Assembly: GCA_947623455.1 (NCBI GenBank)
Contig: OX392536.1
Span: forward strand, 7,745,282 to 7,809,281
Reading direction: 5' to 3'
Length of the DNA stretch: 64,000 nucleotides
Source of the DNA: Mimachlamys varia
Taxonomy: Eukaryota > Mollusca > Bivalvia > Pectinida > Pectinidae
This document shows, in pieces, positions 34,573 to 45,045 of this stretch. The position numbers and the translations under genes were made by a program. The notes under the pieces are model-generated. The model saw only the letters and a program-made list of their open reading frames with translations. It did no database searches and was not told where the DNA came from. Each line of letters starts with the position of its first letter. Position 1 is the stretch's first letter.

Positions 34573-36719
34573 ACCTGTTTCTGGAAAGACAAACAAAATA
34601 AGGGTATGAAGATCGTCGTATCAGTTTTATTTTCATTAGGTAGCATTTGAAATATTATAGCAGTTTACTAGGTTTCCAAAGAGTAATTAATGAATACCAT
34701 CTCTATTTTTATTTCGTCAAAAGCCTTAACACACGTTTATTTTGTTATTATTCATCATCAGGAAACCTTAATAATTAAGAACAGAAATTCTAGAAAATTA
34801 TTATATCTCTATGTATTGGGGAGTTCATCACTTATTACGGTATTATATTAAGGTGAATGTGTAACATGCATGGTGTCCTAACAACCCTGGGTCCGTCCTA
34901 AGGATATACTTGGGATGCGCTGTACGTATTACACATTATAATAACGGCGCACTAGCTTGGTCAACGCCGATGAGATAATAAACTATTCTATAATGTAACA
35001 ACAATATAAGTAGCAATACCTAGTTTAAATGTAAACTATGATTGGTAATTGACAAGGAAAATATAGAATAATAACACATATACAAATTTCAATAACGCAA
35101 ACTAACTTGATCTATATTTTAATTAAGGCACATGAAGGGAAAATCAACCTGAATCAAAGCATCGTTACAAATAATAGTTGATATGTACCTTCAATGATTT
35201 AGAAGAGCCTTATCTTCGCTGCCTATGCCACATGTTGTGATAAAACGAAAGGGTATGTATGCCCTGGCCTGTAATGGTAATTTAAGAAATTTATATTTTT
35301 TCTTTAACCATCGATAAGGATTAACCTTTGGTTTTGTTTAGTTTATAAGATTATAAATGCAATGGGGCACGAGGTAAATTGCGTAAACGTATGTCTGTGA
35401 GTACAGAGCAGGGATTTGGATGTCAAATCGACTGCTGCACGTAAGAAATATAGATGAGGAAAATAGAGGGGTTACTATGAGGAAATGAAACCTTCAATGT
35501 ATTATCGTTAACCGTTCCATTTTCATTTAAGAAACTCACATCGTTCATATATATGTAAAGAATAAAATTCATGAAATCATTTGGTTTGACAAGAAAACAA
35601 AAAAGAGTTTTTACTGAAAAGGTTCAAAATGTGTTTCAATGGGAACGCTTACTGTCCAATGGCAATAGCATCGACCAAAGGCCGAAGAATTTTGGAAATT
35701 CAATAAAGGAACTTGCAGCGGAAACCTAAATACAGTTTAAAATAGTTTTGATATAAAACAATGTGTTGATAGTATGTATTTTTTAACGTATGATTGAGGA
35801 AACAGTGTAAAAAATGCTTGAAATCCTTATGTTTTAAAAGAATGCATCTACTTTATTTACAGCAACAATGTCTATGGTAGGTTAGTGTTCTCTCCTTATT
35901 TGGGTATTTAGTATCTTTAAAATTCAGAACCGATTATGCAATCGATTTGCTACTTCCCATTTCCAACAATTTATTGATTATTGATCACAAGTCTATGTTT
36001 TGTGTATGTTCATGTAAAAAGGTAATATGGTACAGTTACAAAAACAATCCATGGTAGACAGTAACAAAAATTGAGATTTATCTCCCTTGTATTATGTTGG
36101 TTTAATCGAGGAATCAAACTCGCACGGTGAAAGCAGGAAGTATATACTTAAACTCCACACACACACAAATACATCGCTATATAGAAGGCTTGTACTTGTA
36201 GCTGACATGTAAACAAATGCATACATACATCGCTATGTATGAGGCGTGTACATATAGCTTACATCATTTTATCCGTGTTATCAAACGATTTCTCGGAACA
36301 GTTTGCTGTTTAATCCTTTTATTTATATTTATTGAATTTATATTTGTATGATACATTTTTTCTGAAAATCTCTTATAAATGGAACAGCCAACAGCAAGTT
36401 TCGGCCTGTCGTCTCTAACTTAATGATTATGACGTCACAATCGCAGGCGTCATAATAACCACTCCGGATTTATGGTCTCATAATACGTACGGAACTGGCA
36501 ACTTCTAAGGTTTACAGTGTTGCAATAACAGTTCTAATGTTAACCAATTGCCTACACTGAAAGAAAAGCGGGACACAGTGGCAGCCGTTCAATTTTTATA
36601 TGTTCTAAAAGACACTCAAGGACTTGTATACAGTTGTACCACAGCTTTGTACAGTTTTTATTTCTTGCATATTGTGTGTGATAGGTCTCGAAAATTTATT
36701 TTATAACTTTATATTTACA
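34573..36719. other. Duplicated non-coding stretch
   Basis: It is shared almost base for base with 54,656-56,811. No domain-bearing frame was found. It contains TGACGTCA at 36,430. Conservation here reflects recent duplication rather than selection. Confidence 0.55.
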
Positions 36720-36860
36720 TTTTCTCTGCTACCAACTATATGCACATTACCAGAAGAAATGTTTTTCATAAAAGTATGAAAGCAATGGTTAACGAGACGT
36801 AGCACGTGGTTTACTTATGACGTCATAAATCAATCTTGTTCAATGACAGTCTTGTCCTGC
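36720..36860 (+). repeat. Dispersed repeat R4, copy 2
   Basis: It is collinear with 13,395-13,535 and duplicated at 56,812-56,945. It includes TGACGTCA at 36,818. Confidence 0.75.
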
Positions 36861-37554
36861 CACTTCGAAAAAACCGGAGAACGCCCCTGCATCAAAAACT
36901 CAAATGACTTATTATTTTCATTGGCGTTAATTGTATTCAATTTCTTATTAAGAATTGAATGTATATTTTGTTGCTTGCATCGGCTGATGAAGCCAGGTGA
37001 AGTCAACTTCGCGCAAATGAAGTGAACTGTGAAGCAGTTCATGTACCATTCGCGGAACAGCCAATAACATTCATCATTAGGCAACAGAAAAAATGAAGTC
37101 CAGAGACAAGATTTCTATTTTTTATTTTTTTTTGTATATGCTTTCATCATACGTCTTTAACTTTGCAATACGAATTGATTGAAATACCTTTCCAGTATAA
37201 AATGAATTACGATGTTTTAGAGCGGTTTGGTCACAGTTGAAGCTAGTCAAATATAGATGCCGAAGTCGTATTTCGGTTAGGCCTAAGCATACTGAAAACG
37301 TCTCATTAACAGTGGATGTAGGCACACAAAGTAGCTTGTTGACGAAAGTGTGATAAATTATATTGGTGACACGTTATCAACGGGATTAGTGATTTGACGT
37401 TTTTAATATTTGACATAAGAAACAAACATAAACGAACCTGCTTGCTTTTAATGTAGGCACATGGTACAGTTAAGCATTGACAAGGTCACAGGTGCCTGAT
37501 ACATCTAGTTTTGGACCAAAACTGAGGTTTTTAGAGCATTTTTACACTTCTGCC
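36861..37554. other. Duplicated non-coding stretch
   Basis: A minus-strand open frame at 36,830-37,084 is kept in both copies, but it overlaps the R4 repeat and has no recognisable domain. Copy B has 40 bp extra near 57,310. Confidence 0.5.
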
Positions 37555-37614
37555 AGGGTATCGTTTCACTAAGCATCGTAACTTACGAACGTTCGTAACT
37601 TTTGCGTAAGTCAG
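37555..37614 (+). mobile_element. Left end of CAGGGTATCG TIR element (copy A), broken by Harbinger
   Basis: CCAGGGTATCGTTTCACTAA then the palindrome TTACGAACGTTCGTAA (37,583-37,598). The element resumes after the Harbinger copy at 40,773. Its right end, present in copy B at about 59,750-59,798, is missing in copy A because of the 2.39-kb difference. Confidence 0.75.
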
Positions 37615-37949
37615 GGGCCAGTAACTGAAAGCTCTCTTAATCACTAAGATCATCTTAAGTTGATCTTAACGGTTAAATGTGTAACTAGAAACAAGTTTAA
37701 GGTAGCTTTAAGAAAATAACGGTTCAACTACTGAGAGCAGCGGAACCTCGCTATCTTACCGCTCTCTTAGTGACAAACTAAGATGTGGTGTAATCAAAAG
37801 CGTTCTTACTTAGTTACGATTACCTTAAGCGATTCTTTAGCTTTTTAAGTGTAACTGGTTTCGTTCGTATTATCCCACTTTTGCTTCATTACTAAGGCTG
37901 GCCATACCCTCCCTTAACACACCATCTTAACAGTTACAAAAATAATAAC

Positions 37950-38990
37950 ATGGCTGCCTTGCTCCTACATTTTCGAAACAACCAAAACATTCCAAGATGT
38001 TTGTTGCGAGATCGCAATAACCCATTGGATTACTTCAGCGATGAAGCCATTATTGCAAGCTATCGTCTTGATAGGGATACGATTTTTGAACTGTGCAACA
38101 TGATGACAATTACACTCTCAAGACCAACTAACAGAAACCGGGCTCTTCCTGTGTCCTTGCAGGTTATGATTGCTCTCCGATATTACGCCTGTGGAAGTTA
38201 TATGGCCGTGATCGGGGATGCTCACGGCGTCAGCAAAATGGCAGTGTCACGTGCAGTAAAGACTGTATCACATACACTTGCCCATCAAAGCACAGCGTAC
38301 ATCGAATCCCCCATGGACCCCCAAGGTCAAGGTGACTTAAAACGAGGGTTTTTTGCCATCAGCGGATTTCCTAATGTTCTAGGAGCTGTTGACGGATCAT
38401 TGATACCTATCTCTACACCATCTGAGGATGAACATTTGTACGTCTCTAGAAAGAGGTTCCATGCCTTGAACGTTCAAGGGGTGTGCAATGCTGATAACTT
38501 GTTTCTGAACATTGTTGCGAAATGGCCCGGCGCTACACACGATGCGCACATATGGAACAACTGCGGGATAAGTGCCGCTTTTGAAGCAGGTGCCATTAAT
38601 GGTGGTTGGCTGCTAGGAGATAGTGGCTACGGTCTGAAACCCTGGCTATTGACTCCAAAACAGAATCCGCAAACAAATGGAGAAAGACGTTACAATGTTT
38701 GCCATCGTCGAACACGCTGTGTTGTCGAACGATCATTTGGAATCTGGAAAATGAGGTTTCGGTGTCTCAACAGAGGACTCACCTTGGCGCCTAAGAAATC
38801 ATGCAACGTCATTCTAGCCACCGCAGTTCTCCATAATATTTGCATCAAAAAAAGAATTCCAATGCCAGATGATGCTGACGAACCAGAAGATGACGACAAT
38901 GATGAGTACGATCACGACTTTGGCGCTGACAACAATTCAGGGATCCGAGTGAGAGATCAACTAATTGAGCAGGTTTTCTCCAATGCTTAA
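37950..38990 (+). CDS. HARBI1-like: Harbinger transposase-derived nuclease (HARBI1-like)
   Basis: This 346-residue DDE nuclease catalyses excision and insertion of Harbinger elements, working with a Myb/SANT-like partner that brings it to DNA and the nucleus. A helix-turn-helix-like segment lies at about residues 92-106 (HGVSKMAVSRAVKTV). The DDE_Tnp_4 core keeps all three acidic residues: D148 in LGAVDGSLIPI, D224 in LLGDSGYGLKPW and E260 in VVERSFGIWKMRFRCL. A Cys/His-poor acidic tail rich in Asp and Glu ends the protein. ATG at 37,950 has a good context (AACATGG) and matches the usual family length of about 345-350 residues. No stop, frameshift or intron interrupts it. The terminal inverted repeats and the partner gene show it is a transposon gene rather than a domesticated host HARBI1. 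Confidence 0.96.
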   Translation: MAALLLHFRNNQNIPRCLLRDRNNPLDYFSDEAIIASYRLDRDTIFELCNMMTITLSRPTNRNRALPVSLQVMIALRYYACGSYMAVIGDAHGVSKMAVSRAVKTVSHTLAHQSTAYIESPMDPQGQGDLKRGFFAISGFPNVLGAVDGSLIPISTPSEDEHLYVSRKRFHALNVQGVCNADNLFLNIVAKWPGATHDAHIWNNCGISAAFEAGAINGGWLLGDSGYGLKPWLLTPKQNPQTNGERRYNVCHRRTRCVVERSFGIWKMRFRCLNRGLTLAPKKSCNVILATAVLHNICIKKRIPMPDDADEPEDDDNDEYDHDFGADNNSGIRVRDQLIEQVFSNA

Positions 38991-40000
38991 AACCAACACA
39001 AAAACAGCAAACAAGTTTATGTTAAAGATGTTTATTGTAATAAAACCTCATGTGTCAATCTTGCACATATAACAAAAAAAAAATGTAAACAAATACATAA
39101 TGTAGATATGTTGTCTACAATTAGAAAGCTTGTCTCAGTGGAAATAAATTTGGTGTATGAATGTACTACATTTATTGTCTTTGTCATTTGTCAATCGGAT
39201 GTCGTAATATAAGAGCTTCACACCCGGGCTCACATACGTACCCCGACTAAATTGCAAAGTGGGATCTTTTACACTTTTCCTTTGACGAATAACAAGCTAA
39301 ATCACACACGGACGGACGAGTGGACGGATAAAGGTACGAACGTACAGACAAAGTGATTACTATAACCCTTTACCTAAAAGAGAAAACAATCATGTAAATG
39401 ACGTCATTTATATATTTGGTAATGTTAGTATTCAATCAATAATGACAAATGCAATAATTACGAGTGGACGGATAAAGGTACGGACGTACAGACAAAGTGA
39501 TTACTCTAACCCTTTACCTAAAAGGGAAAACAATCATGTAAATGACGTCATTTGGTAACGTTCATATTCAATCAATAATGACAAATGCAATATCTATAGT
39601 CTCTAAAATAGCACATTTGCAATTTAAGTTCTGGATATAAAGTAATAACACGTTGACACATATAAATATCAATTGTTCTTAAAGTGTAATTGGAACTCAC
39701 CTGAGTTCGACAACAAAAAATTATACTTTCACAGTAGACATATGCAAGAGGGCACAGACTTGTTCATAAAACTCTTCATGTGTTAACCAACTATTCTGTG
39801 AAACCATTATTCCTTCACAGCCATGAAGGGAAACACGTCTATTAACATTTACATTCAATGTACAATACATATACAAAATGTACATGCATGTATGTCAGAG
39901 GTCCCTGGAGCATGGCATAGGAGCTCATTTTTGGTAAATTTTGATTCAACTGTGAATGACATATGCTAAACAATGACATATTAGTAAAACATAGCATAAC
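38991..40000. other. Harbinger middle region
   Basis: It lies between the convergent 3' ends of the two transposon genes. AATAAA-like words just after 38,990 (TGTAATAAAACC) could serve as a polyadenylation signal. The stretch holds the 144-bp tandem duplication at 39,317-39,595. Confidence 0.6.
39317..39595. repeat. 144-bp tandem duplication inside Harbinger
   Basis: GAGTGGACGGATAAAGGTAC begins each copy (about 39,318 and 39,462) and GACAAATGCAAT closes each. Both carry TGACGTCA (39,399 and 39,543). The second copy lacks about 10 bp (TATATATTTG region). It may be a subterminal binding region or a simple slippage duplication. Confidence 0.88.
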
Positions 40001-40480
40001 CTACCTTATATTTGGGTTTGAAGTCTGAGAAGTCGATCCGGAATGTGTATCATGATGATCAGTCATTACGAAAGTATCTCCAGATCCTAATTCATTGTCA
40101 ATGCCAAAAATGGCAGTAGTCCCTAAGATCTTTACTACACGATCCTCCAAACTCGTTAGGCCTAGCTCATGATCACCATCGTCATTTGAAGGACCACCTC
40201 CGCCGGTCTTCTGTCGTTCTCGTTTAAGCTTTGCCTGCTTCCCTTTCACAATACTGCTCCAATCGTGCCACTTTTTCTTAACATCGTCGTCACTGCGCTG
40301 AGTGGAACTTACAGAGCTTACTGCACCAGCGATTTGCCTCCAAATCTGTTTTTTTCGTTCATTTGTCACAGTGTCTGAAAATTTCCCGAGAATGACATCT
40401 CTCCTCCTTTCGATTTCTTCCAAGAGAACTTCAAGTTCGTTTGTGGTATAGTTTGGTTTCCGTTTTCTTGCAGCCATCAT
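40001..40480 (-). CDS. Harbinger Myb/SANT-like DNA-binding partner
   Basis: A 159-residue protein from ATG at 40,480 (MMAARKRKPNYT). The reading frame extends upstream without another ATG, and the basic RKRK right after the start suits a nuclear protein. Residues about 10-85 form a Myb/SANT-like trihelix (NYTTNELEVLLEEIERRR, then IWRQIAGAVSSV, then DDDVKKKWHDWSSIVKGKQA) as in the second protein of Harbinger elements, related to NAIF1/MSANTD proteins. Such partners bind subterminal DNA and assist nuclear import of the nuclease. The C-terminus is acidic and Ser/Thr rich. The last codons read ATA AGG TAG inside AATATAAG|GTAGGT, a near-consensus donor, so splicing to another exon is possible. Confidence 0.88.
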   Translation of the reverse strand: MMAARKRKPNYTTNELEVLLEEIERRRDVILGKFSDTVTNERKKQIWRQIAGAVSSVSSTQRSDDDVKKKWHDWSSIVKGKQAKLKRERQKTGGGGPSNDDGDHELGLTSLEDRVVKILGTTAIFGIDNELGSGDTFVMTDHHDTHSGSTSQTSNPNIR

Positions 40481-41542
40481 GACTAGTTTACAATCGATGT
40501 CAAAGAAATGCTCAACACGTAACACCGTTGTTTACAAACGTATCAATGATCATGTAGACGTGTACTATAGAAAACGGAAAGCGGAGAAAGGGATTTTCCG
40601 GAATAATTCCCGCTCTTAATGCTATTCGTACGCAAATCGTTAAGAGAGGTTTAAGGCCGGTAGGGTCGAGTTAAGAACAGTTTACAGTTACGCTCTTACG
40701 CAGTTCTTTGTGTCACCTTAAACCATTCCGTAAATACTTACTTAAGAGAGATGTTTCAGTTACTGGCCCCAGATTAACGAATTACTAAGCGTTTCACAAA
40801 AACTTCTTAACTTACGAACGTTCGTAAGTTACCCAAAAACCTTGCGTAACTCTACGCCATCTTCACCCCGTCGTAAGTTACGATAGAAAATGGCGTCGTA
40901 TCGTCTACTCACGCTTCGATTGGGTTTTATTTTCTTTAATGTCGCTAACAATCTCAGTGAGGGAGAATCTTGTTGACAATGAAGTGGGGAAGTCCTGAAC
41001 TAAGCATGTGGGGTACAGAAATAAAGCTCATCTCTGTCGGTAGGACATGACAGACTTTTTTTTTGGATGCTTTATGTAATAGTAAAACCGGAATCCGGGT
41101 TTATTTTTCAGGAAAAAGTCCTTATTTTTTTCATTGATAATTGATTTAAATCTGTTTAAAGAAAAACACAACTATATGTGATATACAAGATAAGATAGCT
41201 CGTTTGCTCAAGATTGTCGACTAGAGCCATATTGTATTTGTCGGGTTTGCAGAATAGAATAGAACAGTATTAATTTTGAAGTTGAATTGGATTTTTCTCA
41301 TATTATCAATTAAATCCAGCACCTACATATGTATCTATTGATGCAGCCTTACCTCGGGGCTGGGCACATTTACGTTTACGGGACGAATATTTTGTTTTTG
41401 GAAAGTACCATCTTCCATTCCCGTTGGTAGGGAAAGACGGTCAAGATAGAATTATTCCTGCGTAGTTCTGTACAGTTGTGTACATTTCAAGGTTGATGTA
41501 CCTGGTAATCACTGATAGGAATGGTCCACTGGCGCCCAAAGA

Positions 41543-42165
41543 TTTGTTACAGCTAGTTTTGGACCTAAACTAAGGTATTTAGAATGATTTTACCCTATTT
41601 ATAGGATTGAGCTGAACCCCTCAAAATTGTAAAAATTACTCTATGTAGTCCATCAAACATGTCTGGGGGAGTAACCCTATAGTTTAGATCCAAAACTAGA
41701 TGTAGCACGAATTCAGACCCCTACATATGGACTTGACCAAAGCAACAGTGCGCGATGTTAGATGTACATTTCCAGAAGGAACAAAGGTTAAGCCGCATGT
41801 GTTAAGTTTGCACAGTTTTCAGTATGAAATAAAGCCTACATTCGTTATACAAAATTGGCGATCTAGTTGACTATCCTCCGTTAAAAAACCAGCACATACA
41901 GTTTACTAGTACTTGGTATTAACCTCATACATATGAACGCACTGTACCAGTACTGTATAATAATCTTGTTCTGAAAATTTCAAATTGTCTGGCCATCAAT
42001 CAGCTAGGAAAGCTTATTAACCACAAAATGTGTGTTCAGCATTCACATAAAAAAATAATTTTACACATTTGGGGGGTTAAGACAAATCGAAAATTGATCT
42101 TGACCCCCTAAATGTGTTAAATTACTCTAAACATCCTATTTTAGGTCAAAACTAGCTGTGACAAA
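41543..42165. mobile_element. TIR element R3 (copy A), ~50-bp inverted ends
   Basis: The left end TTTGTTACAGCTAGTTTTGG (41,543) is matched in inverse by the right end CAAAACTAGCTGTGACAAA at about 42,147-42,165. Similarity continues inward (TTTAGA and ATTTTAC words). Internal hairpins include ACACATTTGGGGGGTTAAGA paired with TCTTGACCCCCTAAATGTGT. No coding content. Related termini lie at about 37,495, 48,001 and 59,930. Confidence 0.75.
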
Positions 42166-42291
42166 GTCTCAGGTCCCTGTGATTACAATAAGGGTCTCGA
42201 GGATGTCGAACTCCAAGAAGTAACATCGCTGCACTAAAAAACGACCAAGGAAACTGGCATACAATGTAATGAAATATTTTTTATGCACACA

Positions 42292-42527
42292 CACATACAT
42301 ATACACACATGGAGATATTAGCCAGGTGGTATAGGACAAGTAGTTAGCCTGATAAGGCAGCTCCTGCGAACTCCTCAGAATTGTAAATGATAGAATTTGT
42401 GCATTATGTGTTAATTGTATTAATTGTATGATAATTGTATATGTATGTACTGTAAAGCGCTTTAGAGTGGCTTATGTTAGCAAGATAGGGCACTATATCA
42501 AATGTTGTATATTATTATATTATTATA
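42292..42527 (+). mobile_element. LINE/SINE-type 3' tail with TAT-rich end (copy A)
   Basis: It contains GTACTGTAAAGCGCTTTAGA, then GCAAGATAGGGCACTATATC and ends TATTATTATATTATTATAG. TGTAAAGCGCTTTGAG-x-AAGCGCTATATAAAT is a tail shared by many metazoan LINE and SINE families (from memory). The body upstream (GCCAGGTGGTATAGGACAAG) is not recognised. Copy B is at 61,650-61,892. Confidence 0.65.
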
Positions 42528-43700
42528 GAGAGACAGAGTGCTCTAGTGTGTTTGTTTTAAAGGAGTGGAGGCATTGCCAGGACAGCATCTTAAACTTGTC
42601 TGAAGATGTCGAAACTTTTTAGAAAAAAAATGTTTCTGTACTCGGCTGACATAGTAATAAATTTACTGTAACATCCTCCGTACATTCACATTAGCAGGTT
42701 GAATGGGGGGCTCCTGAGAAAGTGTAGTGGTATGCATCGTACACTTCAGATCCATGACTTTTCTTTTGGTAAAGGCCCGTATTTATTTTGATGATCTTTG
42801 CTGTCCACATGTATGTTGTCTTACAAAGCTCATACAATATTTAGTACGAAAGCACTTCCTAACATCCGTTTCTAAACTTCTGCATGTTTATTACAAATCC
42901 AATCAAAGGAGTAATGATTTCATTTGAAATAAAGGTCAAGTTAAGATTAATTCGACTTGCATTATTTGTTAGGTCAAATTGAAGCCGATTTCGGGTAAGA
43001 ATGTGAATTTCATAAATTGACATTTTGTTCTTTCCTGTTTTTTTTTAACCTGAACAATTTGACAGGAATGGACATGAAATTTGTATGCCTCTGTAGCGTT
43101 TATTTAACAGTTATATAGAGGCGTCTTTATCAGTTGATGAGTGGGTTCTTGATCATTTATAGAGCAGGTTCTTGATAATTCTGGTGTAGCTCTTTGCTCA
43201 GTTAAAAGTCGTTTCTTAATCCAATTTTGATGTGACCCTTTGATGAAATCTTTATATCCTTTATCAATTACTCTCAATGATGTTATGGAATCGAAAATTA
43301 ATAGCTCATGTCCCCTTTCCATTCTGTTAAATTTTTATCTTGTTCGAAGCTTGGTTGCCTCGAATCATGCAAGAGTTAACATATTCAAAAATTCATCGGA
43401 TCCCCTGGATAATTCTTCTAAGTCAGTCCGTGTTTTTTGTCTATTTTTTTCAATTTTTATGTATTAAAAAAACAATTAAATATGATTGAACTTTGTAACG
43501 TATTTCATGTTCTGCGGTCAATGACAATTTTGTGCATGTTAACATTTTGACTTAATAGTAACCTGATAATTCAGTATATTTTAATGTATTTGATTTTGAG
43601 CTTTCCATGTTTGTCATTGCCTGCTTAATCTGTCAAGTTTCCGAGAAATATAAACATTACCGGTTTACCAGGACCTTAAATAGTACTACAACACTTCAGG
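42528..43700. other. Duplicated stretch with an unassigned conserved frame
   Basis: A minus-strand frame around 43,104-43,322 (MERGHELLIFDSITSLRVID, then GSHQNWIKKRLLTEQRATPE) is kept in copy B (62,475-62,663) with identical residues in its first half. I do not recognise the family. It may be a fragment of a mobile-element protein; recent duplication alone could explain the identity. Confidence 0.4.
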
Positions 43701-43715
43701 GCAACGCTCTCAAGT

Positions 43716-43772
43716 CTATATATACACCCACACACAGTTTACAAAAGCGGTTACAAGATGGCAGGTCGCAAG
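43716..43772 (+). promoter_or_regulatory. Possible core promoter and first coding exon (copy A)
   Basis: A TATATATA box (43,717-43,724) is followed about 35 bases later by ACAAGATGGCAGGTCGCAAG|GTAATA, an ATG in good context with a donor-like site after five codons (MAGRK). Copy B (63,063-63,120) keeps every element. No downstream exon could be joined with confidence, so this is a suggestion only. Confidence 0.3.
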
Positions 43773-44145
43773 GTAATATTGATATATTTTTAATCATAAT
43801 AGTCTGTGCCTTGAGTATATTTGGTTGTGTGTGGAAATATTATAGTCATGGTATATGAAATGGACACGCTAAACCATGTACATTACCAGGCTGTTCATAC
43901 ATCTAAACTCGATATGAGAGTATGGGCGTTGTATCTCTGTCTATATCAACTCTAACTTGACTTTAGTCAATGTCTTTGGTAACGACATATTCGACCATAT
44001 CGTAAAGGTTGTGTCTTTGCTAGTTTAATTTCTCGGAATATAAATGTTCTACATTGTATGTAGCTTTATTGATCAGAGAAACTTGGTCAAATATAAATCT
44101 AGAGTCGAAATTATTTGTGCAAAACGGTTTTATTTCACATTCAAA

Positions 44146-44286
44146 ATGGCGTCTGATGGAAGATTACATAAAGGCTTAAATATTGCTGGTAGTAACTTGC
44201 AGCACAGACAACATAGAATCGACCAATCAAGTAGCTTTGCTTATCCGATCCTCAAGTATCATCTGCTCAATGGAGATGATGATTAA
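44146..44286 (+). CDS. Small unassigned ORF, 46 aa (copy A)
   Basis: The ATG lies in a favourable context (CAAAATGGCG). The product begins MASDGRLHKGLNIAGSN and ends YHLLNGDDD. Copy B differs at two residues (Leu to Val and Asp to Ala). An AATAAA-type signal (AAAGAATAAAATAAATACG) follows at about 44,316. It has no recognised domain. It could be a short gene, the last exon of the putative MAGRK transcript, or chance. Confidence 0.3.
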   Translation: MASDGRLHKGLNIAGSNLQHRQHRIDQSSSFAYPILKYHLLNGDDD

Positions 44287-44734
44287 TGTTATTTAGATGT
44301 TATTTGAAGTTCAAAGAATAAAATAAATACGTTTTCCTTCCTGACAACCTTCTTTTCAGACACATTTCGTCTGGGGTAATTATACTTGATATATATGTAT
44401 GTTTATTCCGCTGATTAACAAAAATATGTAGTTATTCTTTCCATCTGGTCAGTGTCACAATATTCTCGTATACAATTTTACTCGAATACCCCTAATTTTT
44501 CGAACAGTTCGTTTTGGTCCAGACCGAGTCCGTACATACTCAATTAACCTCGGATTACTTGAATACCATATATTCAACGAACAATTGTCCAGGTTCCCAA
44601 TAGTTCGAGTAAGTAGGGTTTTACTGTAATGAATATATATTTAAAATATGACTTTGGAAGTTGCTCCGTAGCTAAAAAAGATAAATCATGTGTTTATGAA
44701 GTATGTTATGGTCGGCATCTCGGTCTCTCTCGTG

Positions 44735-45045
44735 GAAAATATTCTACATCCTTGTATGATATAAATATGGACGTTTGTGAAAATGCGTATAAGTATGCCT
44801 GCCTGTTGTGATTGCGAAGTATGCCTCCTTTTTCTCTTTGAGGCCATGACATTTACTTTGATCTGACCTAGATTTAAATGGTTGGTGTCGGCGATGAAGC
44901 AGAAGACGCTTACCCTTCCGGAACACCTGGTCTTATTATCTTGTTCTTTTCCAGGGGTCTCTATGATCATCTTTCCTTTGTTCATATTTTGCCCCTAGTT
45001 TTTTTTATCGATTTTGAGTTTGGATCATGGTTTTGTTAATCTTTG
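44735..45045 (+). mobile_element. Retroelement 3' tail R1 (copy f)
   Basis: It begins in the reverse-transcriptase tail (SLYDINMDVCENAYKYACLL then stop) and runs through the family 3' tail to about GGATCATGGTTTTGTTAA. It lies just past the point where copy B leaves the window. Confidence 0.8.

Larger units (their letters stand above)
37615..40769. mobile_element. Intact two-gene Harbinger transposon, 3,155 bp
   Basis: The terminal inverted repeat GGGCCAGTAACTGAAA is perfect over 16 bp at both ends, with similarity continuing inward (CTCTCTTAA). The flanks are a direct CAG at 37,612-37,614 and 40,770-40,772. The homologous place in copy B (57,733-57,735) has a single CAG and no insert, so the ends and the 3-bp target duplication are read directly. 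It carries a HARBI1-like nuclease gene on plus and a Myb/SANT-like gene on minus, converging on a middle region with a 144-bp direct repeat. Both genes are open, so the element may be active or only recently silenced. Confidence 0.95.
32606..44656. repeat. Segmental duplication, copy A
   Basis: It is collinear with 52,718-64,000 in the same orientation, differing by a few percent as judged by eye. Homology starts abruptly at TTTGACAACCT inside the Gypsy integrase remnant and still matches at 44,656, where copy B meets the window end. Copy A differs by the Harbinger insertion (37,615-40,769), by lacking 2,393 bp present in copy B (junction 42,285/42,286), by a longer 56-bp VNTR, and by a deletion of about 200 bp near 32,680. 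Confidence 0.95.

Noticed and set aside
34135..34646. Three overlapping minus-strand frames rich in Tyr, Cys and Ile
   Set aside because: They follow the 56-bp VNTR and change with unit number between the two duplicates.
36830..37084. 84-codon minus frame conserved in both duplicates
   Set aside because: It overlaps the dispersed R4 repeat and conservation follows from the recent duplication alone.
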